From the NCBI GenBank assembly GCA_950097015.1, contig CATNEN010000001.1, positions 23,626,501 through 23,690,500 of the forward strand: a stretch of DNA of 64,000 nucleotides, written 5' to 3'. Source of the DNA: Macrostomum hystrix. Lineage: Eukaryota; Platyhelminthes; Macrostomidae. The notes under the pieces are model-generated. The model had not been told where the DNA came from. It saw only the letters and a list, made by a program, of their open reading frames with translations, and ran no database searches. The position numbers and the translations under genes were made by a program. Numbering within the stretch: position 1 is the first letter of the stretch; each line of letters opens with the position of its first letter. This document shows, one piece after another, positions 31,069 through 43,544 of the stretch.

Positions 31069-34000
31069 GTAGCCAAAGATTCACCATCGACATCGGTTGG
31101 CAATGAGGTTGAGCAGCGCCTGTTGCAGCAGTTAAGCCAGCTACAACATCGGCCAGATGCTGGCCAGCTGCTTGAAGAGGCCTTGCAGCTGTTGCGAGAT
31201 CAGCCAGAGGCTCTGCCATCGTCATCGCCTGCGCTCATCGAAGCGGCGATGGACGCCCTGGTGACGGTGGAGTCCGACCAGTGGCTAGACCGGTGCTGCC
31301 AGCTGGCCGGTCTCATTTTCAGACGCAACCTGCAGTCTATGGTTCAAAGTCTGGTTAATCAGGTGCCATTCTACGCCAAGTGAGTCTCTTAAATCCCTGC
31401 TTCACTCAGTGCTTTTCGCTTTTAGCTTAATTAGTTGCGCTTTAAACTGGCAATCAAAGGGTCTCCCAAAGACCCTAATTCAGGCACTCCCTAAGCCTTG
31501 ATTCAGGCACTCCCTAAGCCTTGATTCAGGCACTCCCTAAGCCTTGATTCAGGCACTCCCTCAGCCTTGATTCAGGCACTCCCTAAGCCTTGATTCAGGC
31601 ACTCCCTCAGCCTTGATTCAGACACTCCCTAAGCCTTGATTCAGGCACTCCCTCAGCCTTGATTCAGGCACTCCCTAAGCCTTGATTCAGGCACTCCCTA
31701 AGCCTTGATTCAGGCACTCCCTCAGCCTTGATTCAGGCACTCACTAAGCCTTGATTCAGACACTCCCTAAGCCTTGATTCAGGCACTCCCTAAGCCTTGA
31801 TTCAGGCACTCCCTAAGCCTTGATTCAGGCACTCCCTAAGCCTTGATTCAGGCACTCCCTAAGCCTTGATTCAGGCACTCCCTAAGCCTTGATTCAGGCA
31901 CTCCCTAAGCCTTGATTCAGGCACTCCCTAAGCCTTGACTCAGGCACTCTCTAATCCTGTAACGATCTTTCAGACGCGATAGCTGCTGCTAATTTCAGAG
32001 ACGCCCGACCTGACCGCGTTATTCGCCTGTTGCGCGTCGCTCACGGCGTCCTTGACGACAATCGTTCAGCTAATAATAACATTAACGGTTTGTCACAACA
32101 GGCGGATGCCGCTATGGCCAGGTGTGTCAGAAAAAATCTCGTAGATTTGCTACGGAAATGCTGCCCTGACGAGCAACAGCAGCAGCAACAGCAGCAGCAA
32201 CAGCAGCAGCAACTGAAGCAACATCAGCGACAGCAGCAGATGAATTTATTAGCCGGGTCACAACTATGCAATTTAGCCTGCCGAGTTGACCTTAGCGGCC
32301 TGTCTGATCCAGATTCTGCCTGTCTGGCTATTGTTAACTGTCTGAGCTCAGTGCACCTGCTCTCCATGAAAGACTCCATTTTTGTCTTCCTGGAACAGTG
32401 CAACCGTTTGCTAGCCCTGCTGTGGTCTAATAGCAGATTGGCTATGTACCAATCGCTTGAGAGACTGTTTGCCGAGCTCAGTCTCTGCCGACAGTCCAAT
32501 CAGCGTCAGAATCAGGGCCAACTGCTAGCGCTAAGCCTCAGAAATGTGCCAATCAGTGTTGTGCCATTGTGCTCTGACCGGGTGGCTGAGATGTGAGTCC
32601 CGCTTTGCTTCAAATTGCTTGATGTCTATGGGCATGTGCTCCGTTAATACTACAATATTATCTTACAATCAGGCTCCCTTGTAAAAGATTCCGTTAGCGA
32701 TGTGATTTAGTGGATAAAGATCCCATGGCTCGAAAAATCCCAATCTGACCAAGGATTTCATAGCCACTAAAGATCCCATTGTCATCAAAGATCCCATTGT
32801 CATCAAAGATCACATTGTCATCAAAGATCCCATTGTCATCAAAGATCACATTGTCATCAAAGATCCCATTGTCATAAAAGATCCCATTGTCATCAAAGAT
32901 CCCATTACCATCAAAGATCCTATTGTCATCAAAGATCCCATTACCATCAAAGATCCCATTACCATCAAAGATCCCATTACCATCAAAGATCCCATTACCA
33001 TCAAAGATCCTATTGTCATCAAAGATCCCATTACCATCAAAGATCCCATTACCATCAAAGATCCCATTACCATCAAAGATCCTATTGTCATCAAAGATCC
33101 CATTACCATCAAAGATCCCATTACCATCAAAGATCCTATTGTCATCAAAGATCCCATTACCATCAAAGATCCCATTACCATCAAAGATCCCATTGTCATC
33201 AAAGATCCCATTACCATCAAAGATCCCATTACCATCAAAGATCCTATTGTCATCAAAGATCCCATTACCATCAAAGATCCCATTGTCATAAAAGATCCCA
33301 TTGTCATCAAAGATCCCATTACCATCAAAGATCCTATTGTCATCAAAGATCCCATTACCATCAAAGATCCCATTACCATCAAAGATCCCATTACCATCAA
33401 AGATCCTATTGTCATCAAAGATCCCATTACCATCAAAGATCCCATTACCATCAAAGATCCCATTACCATCAAAGATCCCATTACCATCAAAGATCCTATT
33501 GTCATCAAAGATCCCATTACCATCAAAGATCCCATTACCATCAAAGATCCTATTGTCATCAAAGATCCCATTACCATCAAAGATCCCATTGTCATCAAAG
33601 ATCCCATTGTCATCAAAGATCCCATTACCATCAAAGATCCCATTGTCATCAAAGATCCCATTACCATCAAAGATCCCATTACCATCAAAGATCCTATTGT
33701 CATCAAAGATCCCATTACCATCAAAGATCCCATTGTCATCAAAGATCCCATTACCATCAAAGATCCCATTACCATCAAAGATCCCATTACCATCAATGAT
33801 CCTATTGTCATCAAAGATCCCATTACCATCAAAGATCACACTGTCAATCACATTTCTCCCCGTCTCCCCAGGTACTCCTCTGACGCGGACAGCTACAATG
33901 CCATCTTGGACTCGGTGCTGCACAGCCTTCGCTATCCTGGCCACGGATCAGTGGAGAGCGGCTGGCTTCTGTACCTGCTGCGAGCCGCACTCCGCTACAA

Positions 34001-37000
34001 TCACACTGTGCTCTGCCTGACCTACATGAAACAGAGACTGGACACTGTAGCCGCATTGCTCATTGCTCAGCCCAGCCGGTCTCCGGCCCTAACCGTGTTC
34101 GACTTCTTCGCTTTAACAAATCGGCCCGCTTGTGTATTGGCCAGGTGTGTACTCCAATTGTGCTCTAAAAACCCGTTGAAATTTTTCTTTCGGACTTCTA
34201 ACGGCGAGGTCTGGAGTTCGAGTCTCATCATTTAAGCAAGACTATTATTTTTTCGCGGTTCGACTCTTGAACCAACTCAAACTTTAGGGAGTGAAGGTGA
34301 GTGCCCGAGATGCGGTTAAAGCGTTTGCCTCTCGCGCCAAGGTTCCTGAGCTCGATTCAGCGCCGAGGCCGAATTCATTTGGGGCGCAGCCGCTGAGCGA
34401 ATGCTCCAAGGCACAGTGAGAGTGTACACTGCCTGACGATGAGAAAGTCTGGCAGAAGTACACACCTCTGTGCGTGTGTGCTTAAGAGTCAGCGAAATGG
34501 GGAGAATTGCCTCCTCGCTGGCCGCGGGTCTAGTGTCACCGAATGGTGTGCCATTGCCCGCAGCCCTCCTGCAATTATTATGATTATGATTATTATTAAA
34601 TCTACGTGTAAAAATAAATATTCCAGAGACTGCCTAGCCAAACAACTGCTGCCAGTGCTGAAAGCTGAAGGCGACACGAAGGCGCTGTGCGATCTGGCCG
34701 AATTGGCCTGGGCTCTGCGGCTTATTTGGGTCGAGATGAAGCGCAAGGTTGGTTTTGCGGTGGGGCTATATAGTTTCCCACTTGCCGATATGTATAGAAA
34801 AATCTCTGGGTCAACCAAATGATTCGCCAAGTGCAGTACTGAGTAAATGTACTTTTTTTACAATGCCATCCGCATTTAATAGACCCATCGGCTGCTGCCA
34901 CAACGACCTCGAACTGGCGAAGCTTCGGACAGACCGTTGCAGCACCAGTCAGATGATCCTGCTGAGCTGAACGACTCAGCTCTCACCGCTGAGTTCTTTG
35001 GTCCGCCTGGCAGTCCGTTGCGTCTTTTAGTCGAAGAATTTCCGTCGCCTCCATCGGACAGCTTAAAGCAGAGACTGCAGGCTCACAGCACAAAGCGGCT
35101 GGTGGCGGAGGCCATCGCCGATGCCACTGCGGCTACTGCGGGACCCGCCGCCGCGGCTGGGCCGTCGGCTGCGACTGTCCCGATGGCTCCATCCAGCTCG
35201 ATGTCTATGGTTGGTCGTCTGGCTCGGATTTGTCATTCATATCCTTTTAAAGTTATTGTTCTGATCAATAAGCCTTTGAGTAGCTACTCCCTAGTTAACT
35301 CTTGAGTATCCCTGCTCAAACTCTTGAGTATCCCTACTTAAACTCTTGAGTATCCCTACTTAAACTCTTGAGTATCCCTACTTAAACTCTTGACTATCCC
35401 TACTTAAACTCTTGAGTATCCCTACTTTAACTCTTGAGTATCCCTGCTCAAACTCTTGAGCATACTTACTAAAAATCTTGAGTATCCCTGCTCAAACCCT
35501 TAAGGATCCTTACTGAAACACCGGCGTAGCTCTACTCAAACTCTTGAGTATACCTGCTCAAACTCTTGAGAACCCGTCTGAGTAAGCTTTCGTGTTCCCT
35601 ACTAAAACACTCGGGTAAATTAAAACTAAAACACTTCACTGTTATCACTTTTTATTAAGAATATTTCGCACCCGCAGACACCAATAAAGATCGAGCATTT
35701 CCCAGGCCGATTGGGTCTGGTTAACCTGGGTAACACCTGCTATGCCAGCGCCGCTATTCAACTACTGTCAGCCTGTGCCAGAATCTGCACTGACCTCATA
35801 AGCGGCCTCTCCAGGACTGCTGATGCCACTGTTGCTTCTGCCAGGAATAGTGGCGGCGGTGGAACTTCCTCAGTGAGTCTAATTTGTGATTTGACATCAA
35901 ATCTGGTTCTTTCTGATTGGTCGCGAATCCATCAAATATGGTCCTATTCTGATTGGTTGCGAATCCATCAAATCTGGTCTTGTTCTGATTGGTTGCGAAT
36001 CCATCACATATGGTCCTATTCTGATTGGTTGCGAATCCATCACATATGGTCCTATTCTGATTGGTTGCGAATCCATCACATATGGTCCTATTCTGATTGG
36101 TTGCGAATCCATCAAATCTGGTCCTTTTCCGATTGTTTGCTAATCCGTCCAATCTGGTCTTATGCTGATTGGCTGCAATGTATTTTTAGTTCAGAACTCA
36201 TACTTACTACTAAAATGTGATTGAGTAGCATGTTTAGAGTATTCTGCTTAACCTTCTGCCCAGGTGAGCGAGCACCTTGCCGCCCTGCTCACCAGCTTGT
36301 CGCCGCAGCCGGAGTCAGCCGCGCTGCCGTCATCGCAGAAGTCGCCAAATCCGCTGCTGTTCCTTCGGCGATCCCGCCCGTCGTACATGAGCGCAGGCAG
36401 CCAGCAGGACTCAGCCGAGTATCTGCTCCACGTCATCGACTGCCTGATCGAGGAGGAGCGAGCCGCCGCATTGGCCGCTGAACCGGTTGTCTCCCGGTGT
36501 TTTAGCGGCCGCCTCGGAGTTCAATTGCGCTGCAGCCAGGCGGGTCATATCATGCGGTCAACAGCCCCGTTTGTTACTCTGCACTTGGCTTTGAGAAAGC
36601 ATGCTGAGAATAGCGTCTCAAAGATGCTCGAAGATTACCTGCTTCCCGAGACCCTCACCGGTGATGACAGGCTGCTGTGCGGGGAGTGCCGCGACAAGGT
36701 TTGGGCAACACCTAGCATATCAGCTGATCCTTTGGCTTTCTTGGTGTCTGCAAAGATCCTCAGTTGGAGCAGTCAACCTCCCAGATCCTCAGTTTGAGCA
36801 GTCATCCTCCCAGATCCTCAGTTTGAGCAGTCAACCTCCCAGATCCTCAGTTTGAGCAGTCAACCTCCCAGATCCTCAGTTTGAGCAGTCAACCTCCCAG
36901 TCCTCAGTTTGAGCAGTCATCCTCCCAGATCTTCAGTTTGAGCAGTCTTCCTCCCAGATCCTCAGTTTGAGCAGTCAACCTCCCAGATCCTCAGTTGGAG

Positions 37001-37885
37001 CAGTCAACCTCCCAGATCCTCAGTTTGAGCAGTCAACCTCCCAGATCCTCAGTTTGAGCAGTCATCCTCCCAGATCCTCAGTTTGAGCAGTCAACCTCTC
37101 AGATCCTCAGTTTGAGCAGTCATCCTCCCAGTCCTCAGTTTGAGCAGTCATCCTCCCAGTCCTCAGTTTGAGCAGTCAACCTCCCAGTCCTCAGTTTGAG
37201 CAGTCAACCTCCCAGTCCTCAGTTTGAGCAGTCAACCTCCCAGATCCTCAGTTGGAGCAGTCAACCTCCCAGATCCTCAGTTTGAGCAGTCAACCTCCCA
37301 GTCCTCAGTTTGAGCAGTCAACCTCCCAGTCCTCAGTTTGAGCAGTCAACCTCCCAGTCCTCAGTTTGAGCAGTCATCCTCCCAGATCCTCAGTTTGAGC
37401 AGTCAACCTCGCAGATCCTCAGTTTGAGCAGTCATCCTCCCAGATCCTCAGTTTGAGCATCACCCATCCATTCTCCACAGGTGGACGCAGAAAAGTGTCT
37501 GAGTTTGCAGCACCTGCCAGACTGCCTGCTGCTGGTACTGCAGCTGTTCCACTTTGACCCGGCCACCCTGGCAGCCTCCAAGGACACCCAGTCCACTGTC
37601 AGACTGGAGCCTAGGATCATGGTGCCAGTGGAGTCCTCGCAGCAGCAGCAGCAGCAGTCTATTGTTAATATCCCCTACCGTCTGGAAGCATTCGTGGTTC
37701 ATCACGGCATGTCTCTGCACAGCGGTCACTACACAGCGGTCTGCAGGCACCAATCTGACAGTGATCCTTCATCAGCTTGGATTCATGCCAATGACGACTG
37801 GGTGACCAGCACCCGCCTTGACGAGTGGAACACCAACAGTGGCAGCAGGACTCCATATTTGCTGCTCTATGTGCGAGATGCCTGA
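31069..37885 (+). CDS. Ubiquitin-specific protease, USP35/USP38-like; N-terminal exons not found
   Basis: Exons: 31069-31379, 31999-32592, 33872-34144, 34627-34747, 34883-35209, 35678-35872, 36264-36698, 37481-37885, giving 886 codons plus stop with every phase consistent (2,2,2,0,0,0,0). Two junctions use GTTGGT donors, and the 34883 acceptor is the least certain. The Cys box GLVNLGNTCYASAAIQLL supplies the nucleophile. QQDSAEYLLHVID is the second family block. LLCGEC is half of a zinc knuckle; the other half (LRCSQAGH) is degenerate. The His box is EAFVVHHGMSLHSGHYTAV, with IHANDDWV and TPYLLLYV closing the C19 fold. The long helical N-terminal part (FYAKDARPDRVIRLLRVAHG) favours the USP35/38 subfamily. 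A polyGln stretch lies near 32175. It should cleave ubiquitin from substrates; targets cannot be read. Each long intron carries its own minisatellite. Confidence 0.85.
31465..31960. repeat. 23 bp minisatellite, deubiquitinase intron 31380-31998
   Basis: About 21 copies of a unit containing ttgattcaggcactccctaa. It has the same length and core (gattcag, cactccct) as the array on the other side of exon 31069-31379. Confidence 0.93.
32762..33845. repeat. 18 bp minisatellite, deubiquitinase intron 32593-33871
   Basis: About 60 copies of atcccattaccatcaaag, alternating with a gtcatc variant. Long open frames on both strands result from the 18 bp period. Confidence 0.95.
34275..34605 (+). mobile_element. 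SINE-like element in a deubiquitinase intron
   Basis: A tRNA-like head (gcggttaaagcg, then gagctcgattc as a weak B box) with an ATT-rich tail (attattatgattatgattat). A second B-box-like word (ggagttcgagtctc) sits just upstream at 34211. Diverged; lower certainty than the copy at 46464. Confidence 0.5.
35291..35600. repeat. 22 bp degenerate minisatellite, deubiquitinase intron 35210-35677
   Basis: About 13 copies of cttgagtatccctacttaaa-like units, increasingly diverged to the right. Confidence 0.85.
35905..36170. repeat. 36 bp minisatellite, deubiquitinase intron 35873-36263
   Basis: About seven copies containing tctgattggttgcgaatcca; each carries ATTGG, the inverse of a CCAAT word. Confidence 0.9.
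36755..37460. repeat. 26-29 bp minisatellite, deubiquitinase intron 36699-37480
   Basis: About 25 copies built on cctcagtttgagcagtcaac and ctccca, with an optional gat giving two lengths. The array runs to within about 20 bp of the acceptor at 37480. Confidence 0.93.
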
Positions 37886-37964
37886 CACACCCACTACTAT
37901 GCTTGTACCTCTGCGTTGCTAAGCGCCTTATTGCTTTAGTTCACCATTGTATTGCTGCTTCTGG

Positions 37965-38345
37965 TTCTCCAACCTCTGCCATAGATCCCTGCATCTCTGC
38001 CATAGATCCCTGCATCTCTGCCATAGATCCCTGCATCTCTGCCATAGATCCCTGCATCTCTGCCATAGATCCCTGCATCTCTGCCATAGATCCCTGCATC
38101 TCTGCCATAGATCCTGCATCTCTGTCATAGATCCCTACATCTCTGCCATAGATCCCTACATCTCTGCCATAGATCCCTACATCTCTGCCATAGATCCCTG
38201 CATCTCTGCCATAGATCCCTACATCTCTGCCATAGATCCGTGCATCTCTGTCATAGATCCCTACATCTCTGCCATAGATCCCTACATCTCTGCCATAGAT
38301 CCCTACATCTCTGCCATAGATCCCTAAATCTCTCCCATAGATATC
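37965..38345. repeat. 21 bp minisatellite 80 bp past the deubiquitinase stop
   Basis: About 18 copies of catagatccctgcatctctg-type units; a gcatc to acatc change marks a subfamily in the right half. Confidence 0.92.
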
Positions 38346-38834
38346 TACATCTCTCTTATCTCCCTTCATATTTTCCTGCCTCCTCTCCCTCTAAACCAAT
38401 ACGAGTGTCTCGTATCGTACCATTAATTCCCTAGTTACTATAATAGGGAAATCCAAGTCGCTATTCTTCCTAAATTATTTATCTGCTCGTTTTATACCCG
38501 TAAAAATGTGTTCAGGCCTCGTAAAGTTTATAATATCTTCTTATTGATTTAGTTCTCAAGATAAAGCTATCCGGTATTTTGCTAACCCAGTGCGAATTTT
38601 ATTGTTGAATTACATTAGCCTATTTTTTATAGAGCCTGTTCTTACGGTTATATTACTGTTAGTAGTTTTTAGATTTATTGGCTATGTGCTCTTATGCTTA
38701 CCTGCTGCCTCTGCGCACTGTTTATAATATTCAGATTAGTTTAACTAAGTTCCATGCTTTGTGTATTCTGGTGTGTCTTCAGTATTTAACCCAGTAATCC
38801 TGTTCTTGTCGTCAAGCACTTTATAATGGACAAC

Positions 38835-39415
38835 GCTATCATGGAAAGCGACGATAATCAATTGAGAATCGACGATAATCCCGTGAGAATCGACGATATC
38901 CCGTGAGAATCGACAATAATCCATTGAGAATCGACGATAATCCCGTGAGAATCGGCGGTAACCCATTGAGAATCAGCGATAATCCCGTGAGAATCTGCGA
39001 TAACCCATTGAGAATCAGCGATAATCCCGTGAGAATCGGCGATAATGCCGTGAGAATCTGCGATAATCCCATGAGAATCGACGATAACCCATTGAGAATC
39101 AGCGATAATCCCGTGAGAATCGACGATAAACCATTGAGAATCAGCGATAATCCCATGAGAATCAGCGATAATCCCGTGAGAATCGACGATAACCCATTGA
39201 GAATCAGCGATAATCCCATGAGAATCGACGATAACCCATTGAGAATCAGCGATAATCCCATGAGAATCGGCGATAATCCTATGAGAATCGACGATAACCC
39301 ATTGAGAATCAGCGATAATCCCATGAGAATCGACGATAATCTATTGAGAATCGACGATATCCCGTGAGAATCGATGATAATCCATTGAGAATCGACGATA
39401 ATCTATTGAGAATCG
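38835..39415. repeat. 21 bp minisatellite related to the 15433 array
   Basis: About 28 copies built on gagaatcgacgataatccc. It shares gaatcgacgata and tcc at matching positions with the array in the 15147 gene intron. Confidence 0.92.
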
Positions 39416-39639
39416 ACGTTGTTAAAGTTTGTTAATACTCTGTAAGTCATCTTGATGGAATGAGTTAAATACAACTCGATAAAAATGAAGCCACTTGACT
39501 GTTTGTCTGCGTGCCAAACTGAGAGGAGTGCCATGCTTTGATTGTTTACAAAAACTTCAACAGTTCATTCTCTTTCTCGCAGTCAGCAAGAGTACATTTG
39601 TAGGTTTTTGTACTTTATTTAGTTTTTGCTTTTTGCTTC

Positions 39640-40375
39640 TACCGTATCAGAATCGTCCCTACCCTATCAGAACCTTCCTTACAGTATCAGAACCATCCTT
39701 ACCCTTTCAGAACCTTCCTTACCCTATCAGAACCTTCCTTACCATATCAGAACCTTCCTTACTGTATCAGAACCATCCTTACCCTTTCAGAACCTTCCTT
39801 ACCCTATCAGAACCTTCCTTACCATATCAGAACCTTCCTTACTGTATCAGAACCATCCTTACCCTTTCAGAACCTTCCTTACCCTATCAGAACCTTCCCT
39901 ACCCTATCAGAACCTTCCCTACCCTATCAGAATCGTCTCTACCCTATCAGAACCTTCCCTACCCTATCAGAACCTTCCCTACCCTATCAGAACCTTCCCT
40001 ACCCTATCAGAATCGTCTCTACCCTATCAGAACCTTCCCTACCCTATCAGAATCGTCTCTACCCTATCAGAATCGTCTCTACCCTATCAGAACCTTCCCT
40101 ACCCTATCAGAATCGTCTCTACCCTATCAGGATCGTCTCTACCCTATCAGAACTTTCCTTACCCTATCAGAATCGTCTCTACCCTATCAGAATCGTCCCT
40201 ACCCTATCATAACCTTCCTTACAGTATCAGAACCATCCTTACCCTTTCAGAACCTTCCTTACCCTATCAGAACCTTCCCTACCCTATCAGAACCTTCCCT
40301 ACCCTATCAGAACCTTCCCTACCCTATCAGAATGGTCCCTACCCTAGAAGAATCATCCTAACCCATTTAGAATCG
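39640..40375. repeat. 20 bp minisatellite before the ALMS-motif exon
   Basis: About 36 copies of tcagaaccttccctacccta with aaccat and aatcgt variants. It ends about 100 bp before the acceptor at 40478. Confidence 0.94.
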
Positions 40376-40478
40376 TTGAAAAACTATCAGAATCTCAACC
40401 TAGGGAAGAAGAATCGCCCCTACCCTATGAGAGTCGCCTCTTGTCAAGAGTAATATAATCATAATCCTCTCATTCCAG

Positions 40479-40676
40479 GATCCCCAAGAGGATTCCCCCG
40501 ATGCAGTGGCAGCGGCTGCAGTTGATGCACCTGCGGCAGTAACAGTCGTCGACAATCCGCCCGCTGACGTGACCCCAGAGCCTGCCGATGCTGTCCCCGA
40601 CCAGACTGCGGAGGTTGCTGACGATTTTTTCCCGCCTCCTGCCTCGTCTCCTAAGCCTGACGAGCAGCAGCAGCAC

Positions 40677-40715
<39 letters not shown>

Positions 40716-40841
40716 CAGGAGGAGGAGGAGGAGGTCACTATCCCCCATTCGGAAGTTCTCGGAGCTGAAGAAGACAATAAGCAAGACAAAGAAGATCCAG
40801 AACAGCAAATTTCTAGGGAAGCACCGCCGCCTCCTCTGCCC

Positions 40842-40885
<44 letters not shown>

Positions 40886-43544
40886 TGCTTCGCATGAGAG
40901 GCCGCCCGGCATTGGCGGCAGCCGCAGCTACCACCGGCTGACGGAGCCCTGGTCGCCAGAGTCCAGTTTTGTTGGCGGCTTCTCAGCCAGTTGTCACGGC
41001 TCGCCGCTGTCGTCTCCAGCCGCCAGGCTGTCTCGCCGCGATTTTCTCAACGACAATGATGACGAAGAAATGGCGGGCTACTCGGCTTCGACTGCTGGCC
41101 GACGTTCGCCAAGCCCGGCGGAGCGGGCCATCCGCCTCGAGGCCGCCAAGAACAGCATCTATGCCATGCTGGGCCGCCCACCCTCCGCCTCCCCGCCGCC
41201 CACCGCGCCTCCTCCGCCCCCACCGCCGCCGGCCCTGACTCAAACTGCGCAACAAAACGGCGAACTGCCAGAATTTGATTACGAATCACTGAGGCGCGAC
41301 CTGGATGAGATTCAGAGCCGACTGGCTGAGCGTAGATTTCTAAATGGCGGCGCCGGCGGTGGCGCCGGCGGTGGCGGCGGCGGTGGCAGCGGCAGCGGCA
41401 GTGTCGGCTCCCCAGCCAGGCTCAAGTGGGATTATCGAGCTGACATCGGCGCCGACGGAGACGGTGGCGGGAATGTCAGCGGCGGAGTCAGCGGCGATCT
41501 TGTCGGCCTTGGCGATGATGTAGGCAGCAGGCAGCGCTACTATGAGACGCATCGTCAGTCACCTCCGCAGCAGCAGCCGCCAGCACCGCCGCCGCCACCA
41601 CCCCTACGAGCCTACTATCGTGGCGAGCCGGGACTTTCAACGTCCACATTTCTGAGCAGCCCCGATCCCGAAGATCCGGAGAACGCACGCTATCACCGGC
41701 CCCAGGCGCGGCGACAGTTCCAGCTGCATCAGCAGACTGTGCAGCCGCAGCAGCAGCGGCACCAATACCAGCGCCTGCTCGATGAAGCCGAAGCTGCTGA
41801 ACGTGGACTTCGTCATCGGCTCACCGGCGGAACCGGTGGTGGTGGCGGTCGTGGCCCCCGAGAAACCGAACGCCCCAGCGAGAACTTCTCAGATGAAGCT
41901 GGCGAGGAGGCCGCCGATCTTGACGTTGACGGCGAGGGAGAAGATGATGACGAGGAGGAGGAAACTCGCGAGTCCACCCATCCGGGCTCCAACGACGCCG
42001 TGCCGCCGAGATTTCCGCGCGACGCTTTCGGCTCCTCGCGCGTCGGTCGCAGCGGAGGCGCCACTGAGGACGACGTCACCTCGCTGGACGACACCCCGCG
42101 CGCTGTAGTCGCCGCTCCGACTGCTGACGCCCAGCTGCAGCAGGCCTGGGAGAAGTTCCAGCGAGCCCGCAGGCCGCGAGGGCTCCGCCAGATGCTAGCC
42201 GACCCGCTGCCCGCAGTGCTCGGTCGGGTTGACCCCACGCTGACTTCCACCTCCTCGGCGGAGCGTCGAAGTGACGCCAACGACGATGTCGAAGATGACG
42301 ACGATGATGAAGCTGCTGAAGGCCTGGCTTCCGACGTCAGCGATCTGGATGCACAGACGCTGCGACTGCAGGCGCTGCTGCTGCGCCAGAAGGAGAAGCT
42401 GATGGAGGCAAGGGCCGCTGAACGCCGTCGTCGGGAGCGAATTCGCATCCTGCAGCGCCTCCTCAAGGAGCGGGGGAGCAGCGGCGGCAGCAGCGGTGGC
42501 GGCGGTGGCAGCAACGGAGGCAGTGTGGGCGATCGCCGTCGGGTTCCTAAGCCAATCCTGTCCGTGTCTGAGCAGCATCAGCAGCAGCAGCCGCGAAAGA
42601 CAGTTACCATAGCAACGCGCAGACGCGGAGATGTCAGCAGTGAGTATAGCAACAATCGAGAAGAAGGTGTTGACGAAGAGGATGAGTCCTGCGGCACCGT
42701 GACGCCACTGCCAACGGATCGGACCGACGCCACGCAGACCCTCGACGAGCCGACACTGCCGCACAGTATGAGCAGCGTGGGCCGCCGAAGGCATCAGCAG
42801 CAGCAGCAGCAGCAACCGAGGCGTCCAGATGAAATCGACGAAATATTTCTTCGAGCAAATCGCGCGGCCAAGATCGCTCCTCGCGGTCTGGCCTGGTTTC
42901 TGCCCGTTGAACAGCGGAAGGTGCCGCCGTCGCCGCCACCGCCGACGCCGCTGCCACCGCCCGCTGGCGACTATCGGCAAGATGCTGAGCCTCGTCGCTT
43001 CGCCACGGAGCTGCTGGTCAGCGATGACATCGTCGCCAGCCAGCATGGCGGTGCCAGCAACGAGCTGCAGGAGGCCTTCAATCAGCGCATGTCGGAGTTC
43101 GTCAGCCGCAGTCGGGCGCGTCAGAAGCGGGTCCGGCTGGCAGCCGAGGAACGCCAAGTTGTAGCTGACTTGGAGCGCGAGCGCCTGAGCTTGTTCGCCT
43201 CGCCTCGCCTGGCCACTGGCTCCCAGCAGCCGCAGCAGCCGCAGCAGCCGCAGCAGCTGCCGCCAGCAAAGACTTGGGCCCACCGGCTTAAGGTTCGGCC
43301 GAAAACAGCCCATGGCTCATCTGGCAAGCAGCAGCAGCAGCAGCGGCAGAGGCGCATGCCAATGGTCATTGTCAATGGCAACGGCGGCGGCGGTGTGAAA
43401 CGCTGGCCGGAGACCATCGCCCGCGAGGAGGCCGAGAGGCGAGCCGCCAGGCTCAGAAATAACCGCCTTCGGCAGCAGGTCTATGGTGAGCGTCTGCTCA
43501 GGAGTGTGCTCAAACGCCACGGCGGCTGGCGATCTATCGATTGA
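40479..43544 (+). CDS. ALMS-motif protein (ALMS1/CEP295/C10orf90-like), large last exon; 5' exons not found
   Basis: The exon starts after CTCTCATTCCAG and stays open for 1,021 codons to TGA. No in-frame ATG lies near its start, so upstream exons must exist. Order of features (numbering from 40479): polyGln about 62-78, a polyPro run about 121-136, a disordered Gly/Pro/Ser region, an acidic patch about 485-495, a basic coiled coil about 621-666 (RLQALLLRQKEKLMEARAAE), more Gln and Pro runs, then the C-terminal domain 861-1021. That domain reads NELQEAFNQRMSEFVSRSRA and ends REEAERRAARLRNNRLRQQ, then VYGERLL and a terminal WRSID. The FxSRSxxRxxR block and the closing RLRxQxY block are those of the ALMS motif, found in Alstrom-syndrome-type centrosomal and basal-body proteins. 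A centriole or cilium-base location is inferred. GC-rich third positions contrast with AT-rich flanks. Confidence 0.72.

Larger units (their letters stand above)
37886..40478. other. Between the deubiquitinase stop and the ALMS-motif exon
   Basis: Holds three minisatellites (37965-38345, 38835-39415, 39640-40375) separated by AT-rich unique DNA. The right part should be an intron of the ALMS-motif gene, because its exon starts after a clear acceptor. No upstream exon could be assigned. Confidence 0.5.

Noticed and set aside
32694-34020. Long ORFs on both strands (Asp/Gly/Ile/Phe and Lys/Ile/Pro/Ser repeats)
   Set aside because: They are the 18 bp array inside the deubiquitinase intron, open because 18 is a multiple of three. 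The true exon 33872-34144 uses its own frame.
39495-40453. Pro/Tyr/Leu-repeat ORFs before the ALMS-motif exon
   Set aside because: 20 bp array translated in two frames; no domain.
42195-43313. 372-codon minus-strand ORF over the ALMS-motif exon
   Set aside because: Shadow of a GC-rich coding exon. The plus frame has the ALMS motif and an acceptor.
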